A stretch of 64,000 bases of DNA, taken from Pokkaliibacter sp. MBI-7 (GTDB taxonomy: Bacteria; Pseudomonadota; Gammaproteobacteria; Pseudomonadales; Balneatricaceae). The stretch lies in NCBI RefSeq assembly GCF_029846635.1, contig NZ_JARVTG010000002.1, forward strand, positions 1,839,501-1,903,500, in the 5' to 3' direction. A program made the position numbers and the translations under genes. The notes below the pieces were generated by a model. It ran no database searches and had not been told where the DNA came from. It saw nothing but the letters and a program-made list of their open reading frames with translations. Below are positions 52,073 through 60,712 of this stretch, one piece after another. Numbering within the stretch: position 1 is the stretch's first letter; every line of letters begins with the position of its first letter.

Positions 52073-52988
52073 ACTCTTCAATCTCACGTTTAAGCCATTG
52101 ACAGAACTGCACCACGCCCGCCTGACGACGACGCTCTGCATGAGTAAGCAGGACATAGCGCGCAGGAGACGGCACAGCGGGTGCCCACAGTGCCTTGAGC
52201 TGCCCAGAGTTCAGAGCATCAGCAACCAGCGCCATCCGACCCATTGCCACTCCCCTTCCCTGTGCCGCGGCTTGCTGCGCCAGCTGCGCCAGGTTGAATA
52301 TCTGTTCCTGACGTGGCTTCACTTCGGGCAAGGTCTTGGCTTTTAACCACGCCCGCCATTCATCGTGAACATCGGCACCAGCCCAGCCCACGCCATCCAG
52401 CAGCCATACCTGATCCTTAAGATATTTTTCCGGTGTGGGCTGCCCCCCCTCCGCCAACTTGTCCGCTGCCACGACTGGCAGCAGATATTCTTCCAGCAAC
52501 ACCTCGTCAAAACCAATCGGATATCCCCAGGGGTCATAGCGAATAGCCAGATCGATACCTTCTGCTAATAACTCCCGAGGAGAAAGAGCATGAAACTCCG
52601 CCCGCAGAGAGACCTCAATGTCGGGGTACGCAGCAGAAAAACGACCGAGACGCGGCAGCAACCACTGCATGGCAAAAGAAGGGCAGCAACTGACGACCAG
52701 CTGGCGGTCCGTTTCGGGACGGCGAATCCGGCGAACCTCGTCAGAAATTTCTGCTACCACACGTGATGTCAACGCTGCAAGGCGGCGGCCTTCGGGGCTA
52801 AGCATGACGCCACGCCCCTGACGAATGAATAGCGATACCCCTAACTGCTGCTCAAGCTGACGCACCTGCTGACTGACAGCGCCTTGGGTAACACAAAGCT
52901 CATCGGCGGCTTTGGTGAAACTTTGCAGCCGGGCTGCGGCTTCAAACACCCGCAGGCCGTTCCAGCAAAGGCTATTTAGGATTGGCAT
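52026..52988 (-). CDS. LysR-family regulator, DsdC/GcvA-like
   Basis: The 320-residue regulator has an N-terminal winged helix (ARLQSFTKAADELCVTQGAVSQQVRQLEQQLGVSLFIR, about 18-55) and a LysR effector domain (about 95-300). It is divergent from dsdA, and a 15-bp LysR-type dyad lies between them, so it most likely activates dsdA in response to D-serine, as DsdC does in E. coli. That role is inferred from position. Its 3' end runs 47 bases into the sensor kinase gene on the other strand. Confidence 0.88.
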   Translation of the reverse strand: MPILNSLCWNGLRVFEAAARLQSFTKAADELCVTQGAVSQQVRQLEQQLGVSLFIRQGRGVMLSPEGRRLAALTSRVVAEISDEVRRIRRPETDRQLVVSCCPSFAMQWLLPRLGRFSAAYPDIEVSLRAEFHALSPRELLAEGIDLAIRYDPWGYPIGFDEVLLEEYLLPVVAADKLAEGGQPTPEKYLKDQVWLLDGVGWAGADVHDEWRAWLKAKTLPEVKPRQEQIFNLAQLAQQAAAQGRGVAMGRMALVADALNSGQLKALWAPAVPSPARYVLLTHAERRRQAGVVQFCQWLKREIEEFKRSCQRHLADWLPE

Positions 52989-52992
52989 TTAT

Positions 52993-53007
52993 ATTAGGAT
53001 TTCTAAT
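52993..53007. promoter_or_regulatory. LysR-type dyad between the regulator and dsdA
   Basis: ATTAG-GATTT-CTAAT is a perfect 5-5-5 dyad and meets the T-N11-A rule of LysR sites (T52994, A53006). It starts five bases from the regulator's start codon and lies 80 bp before dsdA, fitting autoregulation plus activation. Confidence 0.55.
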
Positions 53008-53086
53008 TCTAGAGTTAAGGGCATGCACTTATTGGCAGTTTTGAATGCTGTATATTTAATGCAATTTGGCCCACCAAGGCAGCATT

Positions 53087-54391
53087 ATGCAAACAGAAAA
53101 CCTAATCCGGCAACTACAAAAAAATATTCCTGTTCTCTGGACAAACCCACACTTTCATGACGTTGACAGCACCGATAGTGTCACCAAGGAACTGTCCGGC
53201 CTGCGCCTCGAAGCTATTGCACGCTGGCAGTGGCTGGAAAGTTTTATAAAAGAGCGCTTTCCAGAGCTGCAAAGCACGGCAGGTATTCTGGATGCACCAC
53301 TCATTGAGCTGCCTGATCAATACCAGCCTCTGGGCGCTCATCCGGACACTGGACGCTACTTGATTCAGGAGGATCACCAGTTTCCGATAGCTGGCTCTGT
53401 CAAAGCACGCGGAGGCTTTTATGAAGTACTGCTGTTCGCTGAGTCACTCGCCAGACAACATGGACTGCTAACAGAACTGTCCCCATCCACAGCTCTGGGC
53501 AGTGATGAGGCCAGAGCCTTGTTCAGCCAGTATCGTATTGGAGTCGGCAGCACTGGCAACCTTGGCATGGCCATTGGCCTGATGTCTGCCGCACTGGGGT
53601 TTCAGGCAGAAGTACATATGTCAGTGGAAGCCAAAGAGTGGAAAAAACAGCGCCTTCGCCAACATGGCGTCAAGGTCGTTGAACATTCAGGCGATTATGC
53701 CAAAGCGGTGGAAGCAGGCAGACAACAGGCCGAACTAGATGAAAAAGCCTACTTCGTTGACGATGAGCGCTCCAAAGCCCTGTTTGTAGGCTACAGCACT
53801 GCCGCTACCTGTGTTCAGCAAAAGCTGGCAATGCAGAATATTGAAGTCAGTGCCGAGCACCCCTTGCTGGTTTACATACCCTGCGGGGTTGGGGGTGCGC
53901 CAGGAGGTATTGCCTTCGGACTACGGCAGCTATTTGCACCACATGTGCACATCTTTTTTGTCGAGCCCTGCGCATCACCCTGCGTACTCGCTAATCTCGC
54001 CTCATCTGCACTAGCAAATGAAGACTCTGTCAGGGACGAAGTCAGTGTTTACGATTGGGGATTGAACAACCAGACGATCGCAGATGGCCTGGCAGTCCCT
54101 ACAGCGTCAGGTTTTGTATGCTCTGTGATGCAACAAAGACTCTCTGGAGTGATAACGGCCAGTGATGAGGAAATGCTTGATCGGCTTCGTCAGCTATACA
54201 AACAGACGGGAATTAAGATAGAGCCTTCCGCTGCCGCGGCGTTATTGGGGCCAGAGCGGTTGTTGAATACCATAGAAGGACAGACGTACCTGCAGCGCCA
54301 GCACATCAATCTATCCAAAGCTACGCACATACTCTGGACAACAGGTGGCAGTTTAGTACCTGAGGAGATATTCAGCTCCTGGCTTAAATAG
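53087..54391 (+). CDS. dsdA: D-serine dehydratase (D-serine ammonia-lyase)
   Basis: The 434-residue PLP enzyme converts D-serine to pyruvate and ammonia. PLP-binding Lys106 is in AGSVKARGG, the phosphate-binding loop is GSTGNLGMAIG (about 155-165), and YIPCGVGGAPGG and TTGGSLVP lie in the C-terminal part. It starts at ATG 53087, with AAGG 8 bases upstream; a TTG at 53066 gives an unlikely longer form. Size matches E. coli DsdA (442). It gives the cell D-serine detoxification and use as carbon and nitrogen source. Confidence 0.95.
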   Translation: MQTENLIRQLQKNIPVLWTNPHFHDVDSTDSVTKELSGLRLEAIARWQWLESFIKERFPELQSTAGILDAPLIELPDQYQPLGAHPDTGRYLIQEDHQFPIAGSVKARGGFYEVLLFAESLARQHGLLTELSPSTALGSDEARALFSQYRIGVGSTGNLGMAIGLMSAALGFQAEVHMSVEAKEWKKQRLRQHGVKVVEHSGDYAKAVEAGRQQAELDEKAYFVDDERSKALFVGYSTAATCVQQKLAMQNIEVSAEHPLLVYIPCGVGGAPGGIAFGLRQLFAPHVHIFFVEPCASPCVLANLASSALANEDSVRDEVSVYDWGLNNQTIADGLAVPTASGFVCSVMQQRLSGVITASDEEMLDRLRQLYKQTGIKIEPSAAAALLGPERLLNTIEGQTYLQRQHINLSKATHILWTTGGSLVPEEIFSSWLK

Positions 54392-54549
54392 GCAGAAGAT
54401 AAAGCAATGGCAAGTGCTGGATGTTCTGGCACTTTCCAGATCGCGGACTAATAAAAATGGCAAGTAATTAAGATTTTACAAAGCATGGAGATAATTAAAT
54501 TTAAGTCTGAGTTAATGCAGAAAAAAGATGAGGATTAAATGAACCGAAG

Positions 54550-54625
54550 TGGTGGGTGCAAAGAGACTCGAACTCCTGACCCACGCCTTGTAAGGGCGTT
54601 GCTCTACCAACTGAGCTATGCACCC
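54550..54625 (-). tRNA. tRNA-Val (TAC), copy 1 (last in transcript)
   Basis: 76 bases, anticodon TAC in CTTACAA, acceptor GGGTGCA/TGCACCC, encoded CCA. Its downstream flank differs from the other copies. Confidence 0.97.
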
Positions 54626-54657
54626 ACTTCGCACCAGACTCACATCTGGGTTTTAAA

Positions 54658-54734
54658 TGGCGGAGCGGACGGGACTCGAACCCGCGACCTCCGGCGTGAC
54701 AGGCCGGCATTCTAACCGACTGAACTACCGCTCC
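54658..54734 (-). tRNA. tRNA-Asp (GTC), copy 1
   Basis: 77 bases, anticodon GTC in CTGTCAC, acceptor GGAGCGG/CCGCTCC, encoded CCA. Differs from the other Asp copies by one base at the end of the T-loop. Confidence 0.97.
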
Positions 54735-54778
54735 ACACTAACCTTCACTAACAAGCCTGTGTCACCAAGCTTCCTTAG

Positions 54779-54854
54779 TGGTGGGTGCAAAGAGACTCGA
54801 ACTCCTGACCCACGCCTTGTAAGGGCGTTGCTCTACCAACTGAGCTATGCACCC
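54779..54854 (-). tRNA. tRNA-Val (TAC), copy 2
   Basis: Identical to Val copy 1. Confidence 0.97.
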
Positions 54855-54891
54855 ACTAAGGATGTTTCCAAATTTATACTCTCTGGAAGAG

Positions 54892-54968
54892 TGGCGGAGC
54901 GGACGGGGCTCGAACCCGCGACCTCCGGCGTGACAGGCCGGCATTCTAACCGACTGAACTACCGCTCC
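54892..54968 (-). tRNA. tRNA-Asp (GTC), copy 2
   Basis: 77 bases, anticodon GTC. Identical to copies 3 and 4. Confidence 0.97.
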
Positions 54969-55012
54969 ACACTAACCTTCACTAACAAGCCTGTGTCACC
55001 AAGCTTCCTTAG

Positions 55013-55088
55013 TGGTGGGTGCAAAGAGACTCGAACTCCTGACCCACGCCTTGTAAGGGCGTTGCTCTACCAACTGAGCTATGCACCC
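55013..55088 (-). tRNA. tRNA-Val (TAC), copy 3
   Basis: Identical to Val copy 1; 234 bp from copy 2. Confidence 0.97.
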
Positions 55089-55125
55089 ACTAAGGATGTT
55101 TCCAAATTTAAACTCTCTGGAAGAG

Positions 55126-55202
55126 TGGCGGAGCGGACGGGGCTCGAACCCGCGACCTCCGGCGTGACAGGCCGGCATTCTAACCGACTGAACTACCGCT
55201 CC
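55126..55202 (-). tRNA. tRNA-Asp (GTC), copy 3
   Basis: 77 bases, anticodon GTC; 234 bp from copy 2. Confidence 0.97.
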
Positions 55203-55247
55203 ACACTAAACCTTCACTAACAAGCCTGTGTCACCAGGCTCCCTTAG

Positions 55248-55323
55248 TGGTGGGTGCAAAGAGACTCGAACTCCTGACCCACGCCTTGTAAGGGCGTTGC
55301 TCTACCAACTGAGCTATGCACCC
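55248..55323 (-). tRNA. tRNA-Val (TAC), copy 4
   Basis: Identical to Val copy 1; 235 bp from copy 3. Confidence 0.97.
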
Positions 55324-55360
55324 ACTAAGGATGTTTCCAAATTTAGACTCTCTGGAAGAG

Positions 55361-55437
55361 TGGCGGAGCGGACGGGGCTCGAACCCGCGACCTCCGGCGT
55401 GACAGGCCGGCATTCTAACCGACTGAACTACCGCTCC
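55361..55437 (-). tRNA. tRNA-Asp (GTC), copy 4 (first in transcript)
   Basis: 77 bases, anticodon GTC. First tRNA behind the array promoter. Confidence 0.97.
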
Positions 55438-55479
55438 ACAATTTCCATCAGCGACCAGTGCGTCGTGATGTGGGGCCGC

Positions 55480-55507
55480 ATTTTACGCATTTCCCAATAC
55501 TTGTCAA
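55480..55507 (-). promoter_or_regulatory. Promoter of the Asp-Val tRNA array
   Basis: On the - strand a perfect TTGACA (55502-55507), a 16-base spacer and TAAAAT (55480-55485) are followed by GCGGCCCC, a GC-rich discriminator. It lies 42 bases before the first tRNA-Asp. Confidence 0.82.
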
Positions 55508-55744
55508 ACACTTAAATCGCTTTTTCATCGCTATGCAGACGACAGCCACTGGCCCCAATGCAATCTGCGAATTGCTGCTTCTTTTACGGCTGCGACAGAG
55601 GGCTCACCTTGACGCTATGGAACTCGCATCGTTTAAATAGCAGCGTTGTTTTACAACATGGTTGCCCTTGTCAACTTAATCTCTCTGCCACACAAGCAAG
55701 CAACACTTATTATAGATAAGCCAACACTTTCGAGGATTCACTCC

Positions 55745-56311
55745 ATGCGCGGTTTATTAGCAGTCGCAGTATTAAGCCTACTGCTGAGCGGGTGTGCGCT
55801 AAGTCCACAAGCCATCACGCTAACCCCTCAACTCCAGCCTGGCACCTATCAGGCCAGAGGACAAAGTATCAGCGTCAGTATCCAGGATCAGCGAGCGAAC
55901 CCAGTACTAGGTACTCGCGGTGGCATCTATGCACGCACCAGCAATATCACATTACGGAATGATGTCAGCCAGACTCTCGCCAATAGTCTCGGGCAGGCAT
56001 TGAGCAGAATGGGCTTCCAGGTTCAGGACTACAACAGTGCCAATGTACACATGCGTGTGATTCTGGATCGACTTACCTATCAGGCTTCTGTCAAGGGTGT
56101 CATTCAGACAGTTGACCTTTCCAACAGCATCAAAGTTGTGATTGAACAAGGCTCCTTCACCTATACAGGCCAGTTCGAGACGGAAAAACACCATGAGTTC
56201 GCCCGCATTCCTGACGAACAGACCAATACCCGAATAATCAATGAGCTCTTTGCTGACACACTGAACCGCGCACTAAGCGATCCGAAGGTTCGGCAGGCCC
56301 TGCAGCGCTGA
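55745..56311 (+). CDS. YajG-like lipoprotein
   Basis: The 188-residue protein begins with a lipoprotein signal (lipobox LSGC, Cys about 17). The start at ATG 55745 has GAGG nine bases upstream; a longer frame from 55646 lacks a signal. Pattern and size are like E. coli YajG: LTPQLQP, VSIQDQRANPVLGTRGG, DVSQTLANSLGQALSRMGFQV, and INELFADTLNRALSDPKVRQAL. It should be an envelope lipoprotein of unknown function. A very strong terminator follows. Confidence 0.85.
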   Translation: MRGLLAVAVLSLLLSGCALSPQAITLTPQLQPGTYQARGQSISVSIQDQRANPVLGTRGGIYARTSNITLRNDVSQTLANSLGQALSRMGFQVQDYNSANVHMRVILDRLTYQASVKGVIQTVDLSNSIKVVIEQGSFTYTGQFETEKHHEFARIPDEQTNTRIINELFADTLNRALSDPKVRQALQR

Positions 56312-56320
56312 GCGCCTGAC

Positions 56321-56360
56321 AAAAAAGAGGCATGCAGCCCAGGCTGCATGCCTCTTTTTT
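56321..56360. terminator. Terminator between the YajG-like and msrB genes
   Basis: A perfect 19-bp stem (56321-56339 with 56342-56360) built on AAAAAAGAGGCATGCAGCC and a minimal loop. The strongest terminator in the window; T-runs on both strands serve both convergent genes. Confidence 0.95.
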
Positions 56361-56420
56361 ATTACTTGATGATTACCAGACCGCTTATCATCGGGTCATT
56401 ATTTAAATGACCTTCTCTAT

Positions 56421-56819
56421 TCAGTCAGAGGGTACAAACTTCATCGCTATAGAGTTTATACAGTAGCGCAATCCGGTAGGTGGCGGACCATCCTCAAATA
56501 CATGCCCCAAATGAGCGTCACAATGATTACAACGCACTTCCGTGCGAATCATCCCGTGTGAATTGTCACGCAGACTGCTGACTGAATCGCTTGAAGCCAC
56601 TTCCCAGAAGCTTGGCCAGCCAGAACCCGATTCATATTTATGATCGGATGAGAACAATGGATTATCGCAGCACACACAGTGATACCACCCCACCGCGTTG
56701 TGGTAGTAGTACTTACCACTGAAAGGCGGCTCAGTACCGCATTGCCGACAGACGGCAAACTGCTCAGGAGTCAACGATTCCTGCCATTCGCTTTCAGAAC
56801 GCTGCGATTTTTTTTCCAT
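56421..56819 (-). CDS. msrB: Peptide-methionine (R)-S-oxide reductase
   Basis: This 132-residue enzyme repairs R-methionine sulphoxide in proteins. It has the two CxxC zinc pairs (CVCCDNPLF, CNHCDAHLGHVFEDGP) and the catalytic Cys in GLRYCINSIAMKF near the C-terminus. GWYHCVCC, SGSGWPSFWE and the DGPPPTG loop agree with the family. It is divergent from alaA. Confidence 0.95.
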   Translation of the reverse strand: MEKKSQRSESEWQESLTPEQFAVCRQCGTEPPFSGKYYYHNAVGWYHCVCCDNPLFSSDHKYESGSGWPSFWEVASSDSVSSLRDNSHGMIRTEVRCNHCDAHLGHVFEDGPPPTGLRYCINSIAMKFVPSD

Positions 56820-57002
56820 CGACTACCTCTTTCCTCTTGTCGGCTTATTCACTTGCAACGACCTTGCGGCTGCGTATGATGAGTCGTCGCCTTATCTCAG
56901 AGACATGCCTAGCCTGCCTCACCAGTCTGACACCCTCTTCTTATAAGGCTGTTGCCCCACTCCCTCAAGAGCCACCCTTTGACACCAAGAGACAGCGTTA
57001 CC

Positions 57003-58220
57003 ATGTCCGTCATCCGCAAGTCGCAGAAATTACTCAATGTTTGTTACGACATCCGCGGGCCAGTCATGCAGGAAGCCAAGCGCCTGGAAGATGAAGGCCA
57101 ACGCATCATCAAGCTGAATATTGGCAACCCCGCCCCCTTTGGCTTCGATGCGCCGCAAGAAATCATCACTGATGTCATCCACAACCTTCCGAATGCCCAA
57201 GGTTACAGCGACTCGAAGGGGCTGTTTGCGGCGCGTAAGGCCGTCATGCATAGCGCTCAGCTACGCAGCATTCAGGGGGTGACTATAGAAGACATCTATC
57301 TTGGTAACGGTGTCAGCGAGCTGATCGTCATGGCAATGCAAGCCCTGCTGAACGATCACGATGAAATGCTGATTCCAGCGCCAGACTATCCGCTGTGGAC
57401 AGCAGCAGTTAACCTCTCTGGCGGCGTAGCTGTTCACTACCATTGTGATGAGAACAACGACTGGACTCCTGATCTGGAAGACATGGAGCGCAAGATCACT
57501 CCCCGCACTCGCGGCATCGTAGTCATCAACCCAAACAACCCAACCGGCGCACTCTATCCAAAAGAGACCCTGGAAGGTATTACCGAGCTGGCGCGCAAGC
57601 ACAATCTGCTGCTGTTCGCAGACGAAATCTATGACCGCATTCTTTATGATGGCGAAGAGCACACGCCTTTAGCCTCACTGTCTGATGACGTTCTGTGTCT
57701 GACCTTCAACGGCCTGTCGAAGACCTATCGCGCGGCAGGATTCCGCTCTGGCTGGATGATTCTGAGCGGCCCCAAACACAAGGCCAAGGACTATATCGAA
57801 GGTCTGGACATGCTGGCATCAATGCGATTGTGTGCCAACGTACCAGCCCAGCATGCTATTCAGACTGCACTGGGCGGATACCAAAGCATCAATGATCTGA
57901 TCACTGAGGGTGGACGCCTGCTTGAACAGCGTGATATGGCCTGGAAGTTACTCAATGAAATTCCTGGCGTGAGCTGCGTCAAACCAAAGGGAGCTCTTTA
58001 CCTGTTCCCACGCCTGGATCCGAACGTTTACCCCATCCGCAATGACGAGAAATTTGCACTGGATCTGTTGCGCCAGGAAAAAGTGCTGATCGTACAGGGC
58101 ACCGGGTTCAATATGAGCGACACCCAACACTTCCGCATTGTATTCCTCCCCCACAAAGACATGCTGGAAGAAGCCATCGGCCGCATCAAACGCTTCCTGA
58201 GCAAATACGAACAGCAGTAA
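57003..58220 (+). CDS. alaA: Alanine-synthesising aminotransferase (AlaA/YfbQ-like)
   Basis: The 405-residue class I aminotransferase makes alanine from pyruvate and glutamate. PLP-binding Lys240 is in FNGLSKTYRAAGFRSGW; other marks are NIGNPAPFGFDAP, INPNNPTGALY and ADEIYDRILYDG. The start at ATG 57003 gives MSVIRKSQKL as in the family; the frame from 56952 is longer but lacks support. A hairpin terminator follows. It is divergent from msrB. Confidence 0.92.
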   Translation: MSVIRKSQKLLNVCYDIRGPVMQEAKRLEDEGQRIIKLNIGNPAPFGFDAPQEIITDVIHNLPNAQGYSDSKGLFAARKAVMHSAQLRSIQGVTIEDIYLGNGVSELIVMAMQALLNDHDEMLIPAPDYPLWTAAVNLSGGVAVHYHCDENNDWTPDLEDMERKITPRTRGIVVINPNNPTGALYPKETLEGITELARKHNLLLFADEIYDRILYDGEEHTPLASLSDDVLCLTFNGLSKTYRAAGFRSGWMILSGPKHKAKDYIEGLDMLASMRLCANVPAQHAIQTALGGYQSINDLITEGGRLLEQRDMAWKLLNEIPGVSCVKPKGALYLFPRLDPNVYPIRNDEKFALDLLRQEKVLIVQGTGFNMSDTQHFRIVFLPHKDMLEEAIGRIKRFLSKYEQQ

Positions 58221-58232
58221 TCCATCAATCCT

Positions 58233-58273
58233 CAAGCCAGCAGCGGCTCATTGATCAGTCAGCTGCTGGCTTG
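58233..58273. terminator. Terminator between alaA and the unknown gene
   Basis: CAAGCCAGCAGC (58233-58244) and GCTGCTGGCTTG (58262-58273) form a perfect 12-bp stem with a 17-base loop between convergent genes. Confidence 0.65.
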
Positions 58274-58294
58274 GAGTTATACCATCGCCCTCAG

Positions 58295-59152
58295 TTATGG
58301 CTCATAACGCAACACCAGTACAAAGTCGCCCTGTTGCTGAACATGATCTACGTAAACAAAATCGGGACCTTCCCGCTTCAGTAAACGTTTGAGATTTGGC
58401 AAAGGCAGACTTTCATCCGCTCCCCATAATGCCAGAATGCCTTCAGGCACCAGCACAGGTTCAAGCCGACGCAAAGCCAAAGCCGCTTGCCTCTGCACAT
58501 CACCATGCATTTCATGGCAACGCACTACCGCACCATCTATATCCAGCTGTTTCGGCAACCGGCTCCAGCAAGAAGCCATGGGCTGGTCTACCAGCCCCAG
58601 CCGATCGGCACGATACCCAAGGAAACGGTGCACATCTCTCAGGTGATCCTGCACCCAGCGCTCGCCGGTGACATTGACCACGTGCAGTGCCCCGGCACTG
58701 AGCGCTGCCGAAGAAAACAGACTATCCAGCGGCTCCAGATTCAACCAGGTACGTCCAGGTAAGTATGGCATCAGGGCACTGAGCAACAGTGAGTCATCCA
58801 ACTGCCAACCATCGATCAGACCTTCACCACTCCAACTGAAATAGCGTTTCCCAGCCCAAGCCTGAGCCCCCCCCTGGCAACCCCATACCTTCGGTGACTC
58901 GCCCAATAACCTCATTGGCTTGCCATCCATGCACACACTCAGGCACTGAATACCTTTAACGTGCAAGCTGCCCCACAGGTGCAACACATCCTCCTCGCTC
59001 AATGGAAGACCTTCACAGTAGAGCTCGGCCACCGGAGGCAGCCAGTTAAGATACAACCCACCCTCTTCCAGCTCACAGCTTACAAAGTTGGCCTGCGTCT
59101 CATCCAACTGCCCTAAAGCACCGCCTAATGTCTGCCAGACCTGGCTATTCAT
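58295..59152 (-). CDS. Conserved-position protein of unknown function
   Basis: I do not recognise this 285-residue protein. The start at ATG 59152 has GGAG nine bases upstream; the frame extends to 59200 without support. It is Trp- and Leu-rich and without membrane helices. The C-terminal part (about 165-285) includes VVNVTGERWVQDHLRDVHRFLGY, ALRRLEPVLVPEGILALWGADESLPLPNL and FVYVDHVQQQGDFVLVLRYE, an alternation of strands and helices that might be a Rossmann-type or methyltransferase-like fold, but no SAM motif is clear. It sits between alaA and htpX. Confidence 0.7.
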   Translation of the reverse strand: MNSQVWQTLGGALGQLDETQANFVSCELEEGGLYLNWLPPVAELYCEGLPLSEEDVLHLWGSLHVKGIQCLSVCMDGKPMRLLGESPKVWGCQGGAQAWAGKRYFSWSGEGLIDGWQLDDSLLLSALMPYLPGRTWLNLEPLDSLFSSAALSAGALHVVNVTGERWVQDHLRDVHRFLGYRADRLGLVDQPMASCWSRLPKQLDIDGAVVRCHEMHGDVQRQAALALRRLEPVLVPEGILALWGADESLPLPNLKRLLKREGPDFVYVDHVQQQGDFVLVLRYEP

Positions 59153-59403
59153 ATACGTTTCTCCGCCTGACCTCCCATCGCGTGCCGCGCAGCATGCCAA
59201 ACTTCATGCACGCACGAAAGCGCAAACCGCTGCTGCATGAACATCTGAGCTAACAAAAGCCAGGTAACCAAGCCGCTGGAAGCAATAACCGCGCAGGGTG
59301 CAGGGTAACACTTTGATAAACTCAACAACCATAATTTGCTTGAATCCTTATCCCGCCAATCTATCTTAGAGCTCATCCTGACAAATGGAGGTTTAATTCA
59401 ACT

Positions 59404-60300
59404 ATGCGAATCCTGCTATTTCTCGCGACCAACCTGGCGGTCATGGTCGTGGCGGGTATCGTAATGAGCTTGCTCGGCGTGGGATCAACGCTGAAGGCCA
59501 ACGGGGTGGACCTGGACCTTCAAAACCTGCTGATCATCTGTGCCATTTTTGGCTTTGCTGGCTCTCTGATCTCCTTGTTCATGTCGAAGACAATGGCTAA
59601 ATTTTCGACTGGCACCAAGATCATCGAGTCACCCAGAACAGCTCATGAAAAGTGGCTATTGGACACAGTGGCCGAACTATCTAACAAAGCAGGCATCAAA
59701 ATGCCCGAAGTCGGGATTTTTCCTGCACAGGAAGCGAATGCGTTCGCAACGGGATGGAATCGCAATGATGCTCTCGTTGCTGTCAGCGAAGGGCTATTGA
59801 GCCGCTTCCGATCAGAGGAAGTCAAAGCGGTACTGGCTCACGAAATTGGGCACGTCGCCAATGGCGACATGGTTACGCTTACCCTGATTCAGGGAGTGGT
59901 GAACACCTTTGTCATGTTCTTCGCGCGCATTATTGGCCATACCGTAGATCGTTTCCTGAATAGTAATAATAATGAGCAAAACTCTGGCTACGGCATCGCC
60001 TACTATCTGGTGTCATTTGTGATGGAGATCATATTTGGCATACTGGCGTCAATTATTGTCGCCTGGTTCTCCAGATTGCGGGAATATCGCGCCGATGAAG
60101 CAGGTGCCAGACTGGCCAATAAAGATGCCATGATCAGCGCTTTACAGAGACTGAAACAAGAGTACGAGCTACCATCCAGCATGCCTGACCAGCTGACAGC
60201 TTTTGGCATTCGAGGCGGCATGAAAGGTGGACTGGTCGCCCTGATGGCAAGCCACCCTCCTCTTGATGATCGTATCAATGCTTTGAGACAGCTGACTTAA
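59404..60300 (+). CDS. htpX: Membrane zinc metalloprotease HtpX
   Basis: This 298-residue inner-membrane protease takes part in quality control of membrane proteins. The zinc motif is HEIGH (146-150), with the Glu ligand in EYRADEAGA (about 222). Membrane helices are at about 5-25, 40-60, 155-175 and 195-218. A CTTGAA at 59339-59344 is like a sigma32 -35 box, but no matching -10 was found. A terminator follows. Confidence 0.95.
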   Translation: MRILLFLATNLAVMVVAGIVMSLLGVGSTLKANGVDLDLQNLLIICAIFGFAGSLISLFMSKTMAKFSTGTKIIESPRTAHEKWLLDTVAELSNKAGIKMPEVGIFPAQEANAFATGWNRNDALVAVSEGLLSRFRSEEVKAVLAHEIGHVANGDMVTLTLIQGVVNTFVMFFARIIGHTVDRFLNSNNNEQNSGYGIAYYLVSFVMEIIFGILASIIVAWFSRLREYRADEAGARLANKDAMISALQRLKQEYELPSSMPDQLTAFGIRGGMKGGLVALMASHPPLDDRINALRQLT

Positions 60301-60326
60301 ACCACAAGCACAGTCGCATGAACGAT

Positions 60327-60355
60327 AAAATGGGAGCGCAAGGCTCCCATTTTTT
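60327..60355 (+). terminator. Terminator of htpX
   Basis: AAAATGGGAGC and GCTCCCATTTTT with a 5-base loop; clear T-run on the + strand. May also serve the convergent WGR-like gene. Confidence 0.88.
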
Positions 60356-60370
60356 CATTCTGGGTATGAC

Positions 60371-60658
60371 TCACTCACGTGCATAAAAGGGGAGCTCGAT
60401 TTGCATCTCATCACTCGCCAAACGGCGAAAGCCCCGGGCTTTGAGTGCCAAGCAGCGACATTGCAACTGCTCCCAGGCATGCTCGAACTTCAACGGCAAA
60501 CGACTCCGTTTTACCGTCAATAAATTGCCAGAGAGCGTATAAGCCTGCGTCCAGAGATACCAATCCCCTACAAGATCTTGCTTGATCTCGATACAGATCA
60601 TCTCCACTGACGAACACCACTTAAAACGCAAGCCTGGAATCCTTACAATAGCGCGCAT
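60371..60658 (-). CDS. Small WGR-domain-like protein
   Basis: The 95-residue protein starts at ATG 60658. It has a WGR-like pattern: EMICIEIKQDLVGDWYLWTQAY (about 19-40), similar to the DLFGxWxLxRxWGR strand pair, and LKARGFRRL near the end. The WGR triplet itself is not kept. Such domains bind nucleic acid or partner proteins in other families. Function is unknown. It is divergent from pdxB with a gap of 54 bp. Confidence 0.55.
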   Translation of the reverse strand: MRAIVRIPGLRFKWCSSVEMICIEIKQDLVGDWYLWTQAYTLSGNLLTVKRSRLPLKFEHAWEQLQCRCLALKARGFRRLASDEMQIELPFYARE

Positions 60659-60712
60659 GAAAAAAAGGGGCGCCATTGGGCCTCATTCACATTCAAAAGT
60701 AAAGAGAGCCAT

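Larger units (their letters stand above)
54550..55437 (-). repeat. Tandem array of four Asp-Val tRNA pairs
   Basis: Units of about 234 bp include the tRNA pair and nearly identical spacers (37 bases within pairs 2-4, 44-45 between them). Pair 1 has different spacers on its 3' side, marking the older edge of the array. Growth by unequal crossover is inferred. Confidence 0.93.

Noticed and set aside
54657..55515. Long frames on both strands across 54.5-55.5 kb with repeated protein segments (AERTGLEPATSG, CIAQLVEQRP)
   Set aside because: They are translations of the Asp and Val tRNA genes and their spacers, a well-known source of false repeated proteins.
59339..59360. Heat-shock (sigma32) promoter before htpX
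   Set aside because: CTTGAA is present, but no CCCCAT-like -10 at the right distance.
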